DNA of 64,000 nucleotides, from assembly GCF_036077095.1 (NCBI RefSeq), contig NZ_CP107960.1, forward strand, positions 1,178,001 to 1,242,000, written 5' to 3'. Position numbers and translations under genes: made by a program. Origin of the DNA: Streptomyces sp. NBC_00376. Its GTDB lineage: Bacteria; Actinomycetota; Actinomycetes; Streptomycetales; Streptomycetaceae. The notes below the pieces were generated by a model. The model was given only the letters and a program-made list of their open reading frames with translations. It did not search any database and was not told where the DNA came from. Shown piece by piece: positions 31,715-40,960 of the stretch; the stretch's first letter is position 1, and every line of letters begins with the position of its first letter.

Positions 31715-32350
31715 CTACTGGAGGAGGTAGTGGCGCTGGGCACGGAACTTCTCGACCATCGCCGCCGGGGCCTTCTCCGGCGAACCCGCGTCGTACGGCG
31801 GCTGCGGGTCGTACTCGGTCAGCAGCTGTACGGCCAGGGCGTGCTCGTCGCCCGCGATCCGGCCGGCCAGGGTGAGCCCCATGTCGATGCCGGAGGAGAC
31901 GCCCGCCGCGGTGACGTACTTGCCGTCGATGACGACCCGCTCACCGGTCGGCTCGGCGCCGAGCTCCTCCAGTACGTCCAGCATGAGCCAGTGCGAGGTG
32001 GCCCGGCGGCCGGTCAGCAGTCCGGCCGCGGCGAGCAGCAGCGAGCCGGTACAGACGGAGGTGGTCCAGGTGCTGGTGGCATCGGCGGCGCGCAGCCAGC
32101 CGAGCAGCGCCTCGTTCTCCATCTGGTCGCGCTGGCCGGGGCCGCCGGGCACCACCACCACGTCGGGCGCGGGCACATCGGCGAAGGCCTTGTCGGCGAC
32201 GAGCGTGAGGCTGTCGGTGTCGTTGCGCACGGGGCCGGTCCGTTCGGCGACGAACACGGTCTCGGCGCCGGGGGTGCGGGCGAGCATTTCGTGCGGGCCC
32301 ACCGCGTCGAGTGCGGTGAAGCGGTCGAAGAGGACGATGGCGATCTGCAT
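31715..32350 (-). CDS. DJ-1/PfpI-family protein
   Basis: This 211-aa glutamine-amidotransferase-like protein of the DJ-1/PfpI superfamily has the nucleophile elbow TTSVCTGSLLLAAAG with C100, and the early VLFDRFTALDAVGPHEML segment typical of isonitrile-hydratase and GlxA N-domain-like members. It lacks a DNA-binding domain. The ATG at 32350 has AAGGGAAC before it. It follows the GlxA regulator gene by 28 bp and is itself like that regulator's first domain, suggesting a tandem pair. Isonitrile hydratase or a small chaperone/deglycase role are both possible. Confidence 0.85.
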   Translation of the reverse strand: MQIAIVLFDRFTALDAVGPHEMLARTPGAETVFVAERTGPVRNDTDSLTLVADKAFADVPAPDVVVVPGGPGQRDQMENEALLGWLRAADATSTWTTSVCTGSLLLAAAGLLTGRRATSHWLMLDVLEELGAEPTGERVVIDGKYVTAAGVSSGIDMGLTLAGRIAGDEHALAVQLLTEYDPQPPYDAGSPEKAPAAMVEKFRAQRHYLLQ

Positions 32351-32360
32351 GGGTTCCCTT

Positions 32361-32396
32361 TCACGTTCGCGGTCGATCTCACGTTCGCGGTCGATC
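32361..32396 (-). repeat. 18-bp perfect tandem duplication at the GlxA gene end
   Basis: TCACGTTCGCGGTCGATC occurs twice head to tail (32361-32378 and 32379-32396). The copy nearer the GlxA gene contains its stop codon, so the stop and last codons are duplicated into the spacer. It looks like a recent slippage duplication. Confidence 0.8.
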
Positions 32397-33374
32397 GAGT
32401 GCGGGTCGGCGGTCAGCCGGCCACGGATGGGTGCGGAAGCGTCGGCGGTATTCGGCGGGCGCGGTGCCCAGGGCCTTGATGAACGCGCGGCGCATGGCCT
32501 CCGGGGTGCCGTAGCCGCAGGCACGCGAGATGCCGGTGACACCGTCGGTGGTGTCCTCCAGCAGCCTGCGGGCCTGTTCCAGGCGTACGCGGTCGACGTA
32601 ACGGCCCGGCGTGAGGCCCGTCTCCGCCTGGAAGGCGCGCGCGAAGTGCCGGGGCGAGAGGCGGGCGCGGGCGGCGAGCGCCTCGACGCAGAGGTCCTCG
32701 CCGGGGTTCTCGGTGATCCAGTGCTGGACCTCGCGCAGGGGTTCGCGCCGGGCGGTCTGGGCGGAGAGCTGGGCGCTGAACTGGGCCTGGTTGCCCGGTC
32801 TGCGCAGAAAGACCACCAGGTGCCGTGCGACGGTGAGCGCGATGTCCCTGCCGTGGTCCTCCTCGACCAGCGCGAGGGCCAGGTCGATTCCGGCGGTGAC
32901 CCCGGCGGAGGTGGCGAGCCTGCCGTCGCGTACGAAGATCGGATCCGGGTCGACCTCGACGGCCGGGTGGTTGCGCGCGAGGTGGTCGCAGACCGTCCAG
33001 TGCGTGGTCACCCGGTGCCCGTCCAGCAGTCCGGCCCCGGCGAGCAGCAGCGCGCCGGTGCAGACGGAGACGAGCCGTTCGGCGTGCGGGGCGTGTTCGC
33101 GCAGCCAGTCGACGAGTGCCGGGGCGGGGTCGCGGGTGCCCTCGCCGCCCGGGACGAGCAGGGTGTGGGGCGGCCCGGCGTCGGCGAGGCTGCTGTCCGG
33201 GACGAGGACGAGGCCGCTGCAGGTGCGGACCGGGGCGCCGTCGAGCGAGGCGGTGCGCAGTCCGTACCCGGCCCCGGGAAAACGGGAGGCCCCGGCGAAG
33301 ACCTCCACCGGCCCGGTGACATCGAGGCTCTGCACGCCGTCGTAGAGGACGACGAGTACGGATCGCTGCGTCAT
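32379..33374 (-). CDS. GlxA-type AraC-family regulator with DJ-1 domain
   Basis: This 331-aa transcription factor has an N-terminal DJ-1/PfpI domain (VLYDGVQSLDVTGPVEVF, cysteine in VSVCTGALLLAG) and a C-terminal AraC/XylS double helix-turn-helix from about residue 215 (LCVEALAARARLSPRHFARAF, then GVTGISRACGYGTPEAMRRAF). Such regulators control amine, carnitine or oxidative-stress genes elsewhere. The ATG at 33374 has GGATGG eight bases upstream; longer frames lack support. The downstream DJ-1 gene is the likely target or partner. Confidence 0.9.
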   Translation of the reverse strand: MTQRSVLVVLYDGVQSLDVTGPVEVFAGASRFPGAGYGLRTASLDGAPVRTCSGLVLVPDSSLADAGPPHTLLVPGGEGTRDPAPALVDWLREHAPHAERLVSVCTGALLLAGAGLLDGHRVTTHWTVCDHLARNHPAVEVDPDPIFVRDGRLATSAGVTAGIDLALALVEEDHGRDIALTVARHLVVFLRRPGNQAQFSAQLSAQTARREPLREVQHWITENPGEDLCVEALAARARLSPRHFARAFQAETGLTPGRYVDRVRLEQARRLLEDTTDGVTGISRACGYGTPEAMRRAFIKALGTAPAEYRRRFRTHPWPADRRPALDRPRT

Positions 33375-33482
33375 GACCGCCATCCTGGTCGGCCCCGACC
33401 ATGGCCGCAATGACGAAGAACCCACCTTTCCTGCCATCGCGCGGTGGTCGGGAACTGGGCGCCGCACCGGGGTTACCGCGCG

Positions 33483-33498
33483 TACCGACCAGTCGGTA
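33483..33498. promoter_or_regulatory. TetR-like operator before the SCO6745-family gene
   Basis: TACCGACCAGTCGGTA is a perfect inverted repeat with 7-bp arms and a 2-bp centre, ending 10 bp before the ATG at 33509. Its shape is that of TetR-family sites, although no TetR gene is adjacent. A protein bound here would block translation-start-proximal transcription. Confidence 0.5.
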
Positions 33499-33508
33499 AT
33501 GTGCCCGC

Positions 33509-34372
33509 ATGAGTACTCTGCCGCCGCGCGCCGGACGCCGCTGCCACAACGCCATCAACCCGCTGCACTCGACGGTCTACTTCTCCCCCGACCTCGGCAA
33601 GGAGCTCGGGGAGCTCGGCATCGACGACTCGAACGCCGCCTACTTCGCCGCGCGTTCGGCGGCGATGGGTGCCGTCGGGCCGGGCTCGGTCACCGCCGCG
33701 TTCTACAACTTCAATCACGACCTCGTCGCCCGGCACCTGCCCGCCGTGTGGTCCGTCGCCTCACCGCAGGCGGTCCTGGACGCCCGGCTGCGCGCCGCCG
33801 ACACCACCCTTCGCCGGCTGCTGGGCGAGGAGATCATCGCTTCCCCGGAACTGGCCGAGGCGGCGGAGCTCGCACTGCGCGCCGCCGAGGGGTGCACCCG
33901 ACACGCCCGGCCGCTCTACGCCGCCCACGCCGATCTCCCGGTGCCCGAGCAGCCGCACCTGGCGTACTGGCACGCCGGCACACTGCTGCGGGAGCACCGC
34001 GGCGACGGCCATCTCGCCGCACTGCTGACCGCCGGGCTCGACCCGCTCGAGGCATTGGTCAGCCACACCGCGAGCGGCAAGGGGATGTCCCCGCGCTGGG
34101 TGCTCGCCACCCGCGGCTGGCACCGCGACGACTGGGACGCGGCGCGCGAGCGGCTGCGCGGGCGCGGACTCCTGGACGCCGACGGCGAGTTGACGGAGGC
34201 CGGCGTCGTGCTCCGCTCGGAGCTGGAGGAGGCCACGGACCGGATGGACGCGGCGCCGTACGAGCACCTGGGCGCCGAGGGTGTGGAGCGGCTGACCGAG
34301 CTGGCGCGCGGGTTCCTGTTCACGGCGGCGTCGGCGGGCGCGTTCCCGGACGGCCTGATGGGCAAGGACTGA
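33509..34372 (+). CDS. SCO6745-family protein (helical, HTH-like)
   Basis: This 287-aa protein resembles a family I recall as SCO6745 family (HTH_67), widespread in actinobacteria and of unknown role. It opens with RRCHNAINPLHSTVYFSPDL, rich in conserved residues, followed by AAYFAARSAAMGAVGPGSVTAAFYNF, and its C-terminal half looks like a winged-helix region (WDAARERLRGRGLLDADGELTEAG). No membrane segment or catalytic motif is evident. The palindrome just before its start suggests repressor control. Confidence 0.8.
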   Translation: MSTLPPRAGRRCHNAINPLHSTVYFSPDLGKELGELGIDDSNAAYFAARSAAMGAVGPGSVTAAFYNFNHDLVARHLPAVWSVASPQAVLDARLRAADTTLRRLLGEEIIASPELAEAAELALRAAEGCTRHARPLYAAHADLPVPEQPHLAYWHAGTLLREHRGDGHLAALLTAGLDPLEALVSHTASGKGMSPRWVLATRGWHRDDWDAARERLRGRGLLDADGELTEAGVVLRSELEEATDRMDAAPYEHLGAEGVERLTELARGFLFTAASAGAFPDGLMGKD

Positions 34373-34518
34373 ACCGCCGCCCCGCCCGATCCGTACGACA
34401 GGCCCTGGGGTGGTCGGGCGACACGGCGCCCGGCCACCCGGCACAATGCAGGCGAAGGGGCCCAGCCCCGGCAAGCACAGCCAGTAGAGCCAGTACGAGA
34501 AGGCGAGTCGGTAGAACC

Positions 34519-36927
34519 GTGACGACGTCCATCGAAGGCAGGATCGCCGAGGAGCTCGGCGTACGCGAACGGCAGGTGAAGGCGGCCGTCGAGCTGCTCG
34601 ACGGCGGGTCGACCGTGCCGTTCATCGCGCGCTACCGCAAGGAAGCGACCGAGATGCTCGACGACGCGCAGCTGCGCACGTTGGAGGAGCGGCTGCGGTA
34701 TCTGCGGGAGCTGGAGGACCGCCGGACGGCGATCCTCGACTCGGTGCGCGAGCAGGGCAAGCTGGACGAGGCGCTGGAGGCGCAGATCCGGGCCGCCGAC
34801 ACCAAGGCGCGCCTTGAGGACATCTATCTGCCGTTCAAGCCCAAGCGGCGCACCAAGGCGCAGATCGCCCGGGAGGCAGGGCTCGAACCGCTCGCCGACG
34901 GCCTGCTCGGGGACCCGTCGGTGGAGCCGCTCGCCGCTGCCGCCGCCTTCGTCGACGCCGACAAGGGCGTCGCGGACGGTGCGGCGGCGCTGGAGGGGGC
35001 CCGTGCCATCCTCACCGAGCGGTTCTCCGAGGACGCCGATCTGATCGGTGAGCTGCGTGAGCGCATGTGGACGCGCGGGCGGCTGGCGGCCAAGGTGCGG
35101 GACGGCAAGGAGGAGGCGGGCGCGAAGTTCGCCGACTACTTCGACTTCGCCGAGCCGTTCACCGCGCTGCCCTCGCACCGGGTGCTCGCGATGCTCCGGG
35201 GCGAGAAGGAGGACGTGCTCGACCTGGTCATGGAGCCGGAGGGGCCTTCCGAGACCCCGGGGCCGTCGACGTACGAGAACATGGTCGCCCGGCGCTTCGG
35301 CGTGGCCGACCGCGGCCGCCCCGGCGACAAGTGGCTCGGCGACACCGTGCGGTGGGCGTGGCGGACCCGGATCCTGGTGCACCTCGGCATCGATCTGCGG
35401 CTGCGGCTGCGCACCGCGGCGGAGGACGAGGCGGTACGCGTCTTCGCGTCGAACCTGCGCGATCTGCTGCTCGCCGCGCCGGCCGGGACGCGGGCCACGC
35501 TGGGGCTCGACCCCGGTTTCCGTACCGGTGTGAAGGTCGCCGTCGTCGACGCGACCGGCAAGGTCGTCGCGACGGACGTCATCCACCCGCACGTCCCGGC
35601 CAACAAGTGGGACCAGTCGCTGGCCACGCTGGAGCGGCTGGCGAAGGCCCACGACGTCGACCTGATCGCGATCGGCAACGGCACGGCTTCCCGCGAGACG
35701 GACAAGCTGGCCGGTGAACTCATCGACAAGCATCCGGAGTTGAAGCTCACCAAGGTGATGGTTTCCGAGGCCGGCGCCTCGGTGTACTCGGCTTCGGCCT
35801 TCGCCTCGCAGGAACTCCCCGACATGGACGTGTCGTTGCGCGGGGCGGTCTCCATCGCGCGGCGGCTGCAGGACCCGCTCGCCGAGCTGGTGAAGATCGA
35901 TCCGAAGTCGATCGGGGTCGGCCAGTACCAGCACGACCTGTCCGAGGTGAAGCTGTCGCGCTCGCTGGACGCGGTCGTCGAGGACTGTGTGAACGGTGTC
36001 GGCGTCGACGTCAACACCGCGTCCGCACCGCTGCTTTCGCGGGTTTCGGGGATCGGCTCGGGGCTTGCGGAGAACATCGTCGCGCACCGCGACGCCAACG
36101 GCCCCTTCCGGTCCCGCAAGGCGCTCAAGGACGTGGCGCGGCTGGGCCCGAAGGCGTACGAGCAGTGCGCGGGCTTCCTGCGCATCCGGGGCGACGATCC
36201 GCTGGACGCGTCGAGCGTGCACCCGGAGGCGTATCCGGTGGTGCGGGCGATGGTGAAGCGGACCGGCGGCGACGTCGCCTCGCTGATCGGCAACACGGGG
36301 GTGCTGCGCTCGCTGCGGGCGGACGACTTCGTGGACGAGAAGTTCGGTCTGCCGACGGTCTCCGACATCCTGAGGGAGCTGGAGAAGCCGGGGCGCGACC
36401 CGCGGCCCGCGTTCAAGACGGCCACCTTCAAGGAGGGCGTCGAGAAGATCGGTGATCTGGCGTCCGGCATGGTGCTGGAGGGCGTCGTCACCAATGTCGC
36501 GGCGTTCGGTGCGTTCGTGGACATCGGTGTGCACCAGGACGGCCTGGTGCACGTGTCGGCGATGTCGCGGACGTTCGTGAAGGACCCGAGGGACGTCGTG
36601 AAGCCGGGCGACATCGTGAAGGTCAAGGTCATGGACGTCGACGTGCCTCGGAAGCGGATCTCGCTGACGCTGCGGCTGGACGACGAGGCCGCGGCCGGTG
36701 CGGGCTCCCAGGGCGGCGGCCAGCGGCGCGAGCGGGGTGAGCGCGGCAGCCAGGGCGGCCGGCCGCCGAGGCAGCGCCAGGGTCAGGGCGGCCAGGACCG
36801 CGACCGGCGCGGTGGCAGCGGTGGCGGCTCCGCCCGGCAGGCGCCGGCGCCGGTGAACAGCGCGATGGCGGACGCGCTGCGCCGGGCCGGGCTGACGGAC
36901 CCGGACCGGGGCGGCCGGAAGCGGTAG
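34519..36927 (+). CDS. tex: Tex-family S1 RNA-binding transcription accessory protein
   Basis: This 802-aa protein has the Tex layout: N-terminal helix-rich domain ([21 protein letters not shown]), a YqgF/RNase-H-like domain ([17 protein letters not shown] near residue 330), helix-hairpin-helix motifs ([22 protein letters not shown]) and a C-terminal S1 domain near 650-720 ([31 protein letters not shown]). An Arg/Gly/Gln-rich tail of about 70 residues follows, unusual in length and probably an RNA-binding extension. GTG at 34519 is the start; the long frame upstream is a shadow over the previous gene. Confidence 0.95.
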   Translation: MTTSIEGRIAEELGVRERQVKAAVELLDGGSTVPFIARYRKEATEMLDDAQLRTLEERLRYLRELEDRRTAILDSVREQGKLDEALEAQIRAADTKARLEDIYLPFKPKRRTKAQIAREAGLEPLADGLLGDPSVEPLAAAAAFVDADKGVADGAAALEGARAILTERFSEDADLIGELRERMWTRGRLAAKVRDGKEEAGAKFADYFDFAEPFTALPSHRVLAMLRGEKEDVLDLVMEPEGPSETPGPSTYENMVARRFGVADRGRPGDKWLGDTVRWAWRTRILVHLGIDLRLRLRTAAEDEAVRVFASNLRDLLLAAPAGTRATLGLDPGFRTGVKVAVVDATGKVVATDVIHPHVPANKWDQSLATLERLAKAHDVDLIAIGNGTASRETDKLAGELIDKHPELKLTKVMVSEAGASVYSASAFASQELPDMDVSLRGAVSIARRLQDPLAELVKIDPKSIGVGQYQHDLSEVKLSRSLDAVVEDCVNGVGVDVNTASAPLLSRVSGIGSGLAENIVAHRDANGPFRSRKALKDVARLGPKAYEQCAGFLRIRGDDPLDASSVHPEAYPVVRAMVKRTGGDVASLIGNTGVLRSLRADDFVDEKFGLPTVSDILRELEKPGRDPRPAFKTATFKEGVEKIGDLASGMVLEGVVTNVAAFGAFVDIGVHQDGLVHVSAMSRTFVKDPRDVVKPGDIVKVKVMDVDVPRKRISLTLRLDDEAAAGAGSQGGGQRRERGERGSQGGRPPRQRQGQGGQDRDRRGGSGGGSARQAPAPVNSAMADALRRAGLTDPDRGGRKR

Positions 36928-36941
36928 CTGTAGCGGCAGCA

Positions 36942-37300
36942 GTCACGCACGACCTGGCGGCGGTGGAGTATCTGGCGGACCGGATCGCGGTGATGTACCT
37001 GGGCCGGATCGTCGAAGCAGGCCCCGGCGGCCGAGCTGTTCGCCGCGCCGAAGCACCCGTACACCCAGGCGCTGCTGCCGGATCGTGCTCGGCGGTGACC
37101 TGCCCAGCCCGCTGGACCCGCCGCCCGGCTGCCACTTCCACACCCGGTACCCGCCGGCCACCGACCGGTGCCGTACCCAGTCGCCCGAGCTGCGCACGCT
37201 GCCCGGGGAGGCCGGTCCGGACGCGGCCCCGCGCCAGGTGGCGTGCCACCTCGTGGCGGACGACGGCACCGTGCCGGATGCCGCGAAGGCAGCCGCGTAA
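36942..37300 (+). pseudogene. Remnant of an oligopeptide/dipeptide ABC ATPase (OppF/DppF type)
   Basis: Three frames must be joined to read it. Frame one gives [21 protein letters not shown] then RIVEA; after a 1-nt shift, frame two gives [17 protein letters not shown]; after a small deletion, frame three gives [18 protein letters not shown] then [13 protein letters not shown]. These are consecutive parts of the post-Walker-B region and the oligopeptide-family C-terminal domain. Walker A, the signature and Walker B are missing, and the first frame starts 15 bp after the tex stop. It ends at a TAA at 37300. It is non-functional, perhaps once the transporter partner of the amidohydrolase operon that follows. 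Confidence 0.85.
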
Positions 37301-37315
37301 CACCGGGGGCAGATA

Positions 37316-37355
37316 CGCCGGAGCCCGTCCACCGCGTGGTGGACGGGCTCCGGCG
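37316..37355 (-). terminator. Terminator after the amidohydrolase operon
   Basis: A perfect 18-bp stem (37316-37333 against 37338-37355) with a 4-nt loop lies 15 bp after the leftward amidohydrolase stop. It is nearly symmetrical and also faces the pseudogene. Confidence 0.8.
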
Positions 37356-37369
37356 CGTGTGCCCCGAGG

Positions 37370-38578
37370 TCAGCCCACCAGCTCCAGGCCGTCCGCGACG
37401 ACGCGGCCGGCGTGCAGCACCGTACGGTCGCCGCTGCGGTCCATAACGGCGGACGTCACGGTGTCGCCGTCGACCAGCAGCAGGTCGGCGCTGTCGCCCA
37501 TCGATACGCCCGGCCGGTCGGCCATCGAGGTCAGGCGCGGCAGCTCGGGGTGCAGGATCGAGGCGCCGCCACGGCTCGCGACGGCCATGCAGTGCTCGAT
37601 CAGTTCGTCGGCGCGGTAGCGGTTGGTGAAGGCCAGCTGCCAGGTGCGGTCCAGCATGTCCCCGTTGCCGTACGGCGACCAGAAGTCGCGCTGGCCGTCC
37701 TCGCCGAGGCCGACCCGCACCCCGGCGGCCGTCAGATCGGCCAGCGGCAGCGCCCGGTGCTGCGAGGGGGCGACGGTCGCCATCGCGATGTCCAGCTCGG
37801 CGAACTCCTCGATCAGCCGGCGCGTCGTCGCCTCGTCGACACCGCCGAGGTCGTACGCGTGCGAGAGCGTCACCTGCCCGGCCATGTCGAGGGCGCGCAC
37901 CCGCTCCAGGATGAGGTCGACGCTGAACACTCCCAGCGCACCGGGCTCGTGGAGGTGGATGTCGACCGGCGACCGATGGCGCTCGGCGAGGTCGAAGATG
38001 ATGTCCAGGTGGCGCACCGGGTCCCGGTCGAGGGTGCAGGGGTCGATGCCGCCGACGACGGCCGCGCCCGCGGTCAGCGCCCGGTCCATCAGCTCCGGCA
38101 CGCCCTTCTCCTTGAGCAGGCCGGCCTGCGGGAAGGCCATGATCTCGACCTCGCACCGGTCGGCGTGCGCCTCCTTGGCGGCGAGCACGCCCTCGAACCG
38201 CTCCAGGCCGCAGTCCGCGTCGATCTGCGCGTAGCTGCGGACCCGTGTCGTGCCGCGCTCGATCATGCGGCCCAGGGTGTACGTGGCCCGCTCCGCGACG
38301 CTCCACTCGTCCTCGCGCCAGTGGGCGCGGTCGTTCATGGTCATGGCCCAGACGCCGGGGGCGCCGGTGTGCGGGCGGAAGGGCAGCCCGATGCGGGTGG
38401 AGTCCAGGTGGCAGTGGACGTCGGAGAACGACGGCAGGGCGAGCCGTCCCCGTCCGGCCACGGTGTCGCCGGTCACGGCACGGTCCGGATCGTGCGGGGT
38501 GAGCGCCGTTATCGTGCCGTTCTCGATCTCGATGTCGCACGGCTCGCCGCCCCAGGGGCGGACATTCGTGATCAGCAT
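37370..38578 (-). CDS. Amidohydrolase, cytosine-deaminase-like
   Basis: This 402-aa metal-dependent hydrolase of the amidohydrolase superfamily has intact HxH (FSDVHCHLDS, H55 and H57), a central HLHEPGALG and the C-terminal aspartate in GEDGQRDFWSPYGNGDM. The arrangement matches cytosine deaminase and related isoguanine or triazine deaminases. Start ATG at 38578 follows AAGGAGAT. It lies 82 bp after the GntR gene in an operon with the chlorohydrolase-like gene; two deaminase-like enzymes and a regulator suggest catabolism of a nitrogen heterocycle or guanidine compound. Confidence 0.85.
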   Translation of the reverse strand: MLITNVRPWGGEPCDIEIENGTITALTPHDPDRAVTGDTVAGRGRLALPSFSDVHCHLDSTRIGLPFRPHTGAPGVWAMTMNDRAHWREDEWSVAERATYTLGRMIERGTTRVRSYAQIDADCGLERFEGVLAAKEAHADRCEVEIMAFPQAGLLKEKGVPELMDRALTAGAAVVGGIDPCTLDRDPVRHLDIIFDLAERHRSPVDIHLHEPGALGVFSVDLILERVRALDMAGQVTLSHAYDLGGVDEATTRRLIEEFAELDIAMATVAPSQHRALPLADLTAAGVRVGLGEDGQRDFWSPYGNGDMLDRTWQLAFTNRYRADELIEHCMAVASRGGASILHPELPRLTSMADRPGVSMGDSADLLLVDGDTVTSAVMDRSGDRTVLHAGRVVADGLELVG

Positions 38579-38660
38579 GTGGTGGATCTCCTTGTCTCGG
38601 ACACCGGTGCGCGGTTCTCCGGCGGGGGTCGTCCGGCGGCGGTCGTCCGGCCGCCGCCCG

Positions 38661-39320
38661 TCACTCGGCCGGAAGCACCTCGGCCAGGGCCGTCAGGGAG
38701 GGGCCGCGGCCCCTCTCGATGTGTGCGTAGGCGAGGGCATCGGCCAGGTCGGGCTTGCCCGCGTGGATCGCGGCGCAGATGTCCTGGTGCTCGGTGCACT
38801 GGACGCGCGGTTCGAGGCCGCCGGTGAGGGTGAACAGCCACTGCACCAGGCCGAGCGACGGCTGCAGGGCGTCCTGCAGCAGCCGGTTCCCGGTCATCGC
38901 GACGATCTCCGCGTGCAGGGCGGTGTTGGCGGCGGGGATCTCCAGCGTGTCGCCGCGCCGGGTGGCGTCCTCGGCCGCTTCCATGAGTTCCCGCAGCCGC
39001 TCACCGCCGCGGCCGGCGGCGCATGCCTCCGCGGCCCTGCGCGCGGCGAACACCTCCAGGCTCAGCCGGAGGTCGAAGAGTTCGGCCACGTCGCGGAGCG
39101 AGAGGTTGCGTACGGAAGCGCCGCGTCGTGGCGAGATCAGCACGAGCCCCTCCCCCGTCAGCCGGGTGAGCGCTTCGCGGACCGGAATGCGGGACACTCC
39201 CAGGGCGTCGGAGAGTTCGCGTTCGCGCAGCCGCGAGCCCGGCGGGTACTCCCCGCCGAGGATGCGGGAGCGGATCGTCCGCTCGGCGTGCGCGACGTGG
39301 GACGTACCGGCTCCGGTCAC
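38661..39320 (-). CDS. GntR-family regulator, FCD (FadR) subfamily
   Basis: This 219-aa transcription factor has an N-terminal winged helix (AERTIRSRILGGEYPPGSRLREREL, then LGVSRIPVREALTRLTGEGLV) and an all-helical FCD ligand domain with metal-site residues (DLRLSLEVFAARRAA, NTALHAEIVAMTGN, EHQDICAAIHAGKPDLADA). The GTG start at 39320 overlaps the stop of the upstream chlorohydrolase gene by 4 bp. Two TTGGxATACCAx boxes before the operon match the usual site of this subfamily, so it probably autoregulates the operon in response to the pathway substrate. Confidence 0.92.
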   Translation of the reverse strand: MTGAGTSHVAHAERTIRSRILGGEYPPGSRLRERELSDALGVSRIPVREALTRLTGEGLVLISPRRGASVRNLSLRDVAELFDLRLSLEVFAARRAAEACAAGRGGERLRELMEAAEDATRRGDTLEIPAANTALHAEIVAMTGNRLLQDALQPSLGLVQWLFTLTGGLEPRVQCTEHQDICAAIHAGKPDLADALAYAHIERGRGPSLTALAEVLPAE

Positions 39321-40792
39321 GAGCGGCCCGCCTCGAAGAGCGGGAACGTCGGCGGGAACAGCTCCCGGGCGCCGCGCCGGAGCACGTCGCGCTCGCTGTA
39401 CGCCTCGCGCATCCGGTCGAACAGGCCCTGCGCGCGCCGACGCAGGTTCACCGGGTCGATGCCGGGGATCCGGCCGTCGGTCATGACCGGGCTTCCCGCC
39501 ACGACGGAGTGGGTGGCCTGCCGGGCGGTGCCGTTCAGCAGGAAGGTCCGGACGGGGTCGTCCTGGACGCCGTCGCGGATGTCGTCCAGCCGGAACGCGA
39601 CCAGGTCCGCCTGGGCTCCCGGCTCCAGCCGGCCCAGGTCGGTGCGGCCCAGCGCGCGGGCGCCGCCGAGGGTGGCCGCCTCGACGTAGTGCTCGGCGGG
39701 CGCCGCGTCCGCGCGTCCGTCGGCGACCTTGGCGAGGTGGACGCCGAGGTCCATGCCCCGGATCAGGTCCGGCGGGAAGGAGTCGGTGCCCAGGCAGAGG
39801 TTGACGCCTGCCCGCCGGTACGTGCCGAAGGAGTGCAGCACCTGGCCGTAGCGCAGGGAGGTCTGCGGACAGTGGACGACCGAGACGTCCGCCGCCGCGA
39901 GCGTCGCCAGGTCGCCGCGGTCCTCGCCGTGCACCTCGGGATGCCGGTCGATCACGATGCCGTGCGGTACGAGGAGCCGGGTGTCCAGCAGCCCGGTGCG
40001 TTCGAGCAGTTGGAGCGGGGTGGTGCCGTGCAGCTCCCGCACCAGGTTCCGTTCGGTCGTCCCCTGCAGGCAGTGGAGCCGTACGAGGACGTCCCGGCGG
40101 AGCGCGACGTCGGCGGTCTTCCGCATGAGCTCTTCGGTGAGGGTCTCGATGCGGCACGGCAGCAGCACACCGTTGACCAGCGGGTCGTCCAGTGCGGCCG
40201 CGTGATCGAGGAAGCGCACGGCGTCCCGGAGCCCGTCCCGGCCGCGCTCCTCGTCGAACTCCACGCCGCGGCTGCCGTCGGGCAGCGTCACATTGACGCC
40301 TGAGCGGTAGGCGGGCCCCAGATAGCCTCGCAGGCCGATCCGCCTGGAGGTCTCCGCCATGTCGACGAGCTCGTCGTACGGCTCGGCCCAGGCACTGTGG
40401 ACCTCCGAGGCGATGGGCATGTAGGTGGTGATGCCGTGCAGCGCGAGCTGGACGAGCGCGTACTCGCGGACGGTGGCCCGCTCCGCCGGTGTGAAGACGT
40501 CATGCCGCCGGTCGGTGAAGTACTCCTGCGACCAGAGGAGTCCGCCGCCGGTCTCCTGCGACGCCCAGGAGTCCAGGACGAGGTGGTCGATGTCGGTGAG
40601 GGCGTCCAGGTCGATGAGGCCCGGCATCACCAGTGCCTCGCCGAGGTCCAGTTCCTCGTCCACCTGGCCGTGGTACCGCCTGCCGACGTACACGATCGTG
40701 TCGCCGTCCCAGACGATCTCGCCGTCGCGCAGCAGCGCGTGCCCGCCGTCGCGGTGGGCGAGGATGTGGATGGCGCGCCAGCGGGTACGCAC
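39317..40792 (-). CDS. Chlorohydrolase/TRZ-like protein lacking the HxH motif
   Basis: This 491-aa protein has the composite barrel of triazine hydrolases and SAH/cytosine deaminases (MPGLIDLDALTDIDH near the usual metal site, HGIVIDRHPEVHGEDRGDLA, VVHCPQTSLRYG, GTDSFPPDLIRG). The normal HxH after MPGLID is replaced by aspartates (LDALTDIDH), so the first metal ligands are altered; the later His and Asp (D in GTDSFP) remain. It may bind a metal differently or have lost hydrolysis. It leads the operon with the GntR regulator. The start ATG at 40792 follows GCAGGAGG. Confidence 0.8.
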   Translation of the reverse strand: MRTRWRAIHILAHRDGGHALLRDGEIVWDGDTIVYVGRRYHGQVDEELDLGEALVMPGLIDLDALTDIDHLVLDSWASQETGGGLLWSQEYFTDRRHDVFTPAERATVREYALVQLALHGITTYMPIASEVHSAWAEPYDELVDMAETSRRIGLRGYLGPAYRSGVNVTLPDGSRGVEFDEERGRDGLRDAVRFLDHAAALDDPLVNGVLLPCRIETLTEELMRKTADVALRRDVLVRLHCLQGTTERNLVRELHGTTPLQLLERTGLLDTRLLVPHGIVIDRHPEVHGEDRGDLATLAAADVSVVHCPQTSLRYGQVLHSFGTYRRAGVNLCLGTDSFPPDLIRGMDLGVHLAKVADGRADAAPAEHYVEAATLGGARALGRTDLGRLEPGAQADLVAFRLDDIRDGVQDDPVRTFLLNGTARQATHSVVAGSPVMTDGRIPGIDPVNLRRRAQGLFDRMREAYSERDVLRRGARELFPPTFPLFEAGRS

Positions 40793-40865
40793 GGGGCCTC
40801 CTGCGGATGCGGTGTCGGGGCCGTAGAGGCCGGACGGCGGTCCTTGGCTGCGCCGACACTAGCAC

Positions 40866-40877
40866 TTGGCATACCAA
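40866..40877. promoter_or_regulatory. GntR (FadR-type) operator, copy 1
   Basis: TTGGCATACCAA is a near-perfect palindrome fitting the FCD-subfamily consensus TTGGTATACCAA with one change. It lies 73 bp before the chlorohydrolase start, where a promoter is expected. Confidence 0.65.
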
Positions 40878-40960
40878 ATTCCGCCACCACCGAGGAGCGC
40901 GGACACCCTGCCGGAAATGACCCGGCGGACAGAGGTTCGGAATCGGGAAATGCGACCCCT

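Noticed and set aside
33373..34518. A 382-codon N-terminal extension of Tex
   Set aside because: It overlaps the SCO6745-family gene in another frame and has Arg/Pro/Ala-rich shadow composition; the Tex domain starts at the GTG at 34519.
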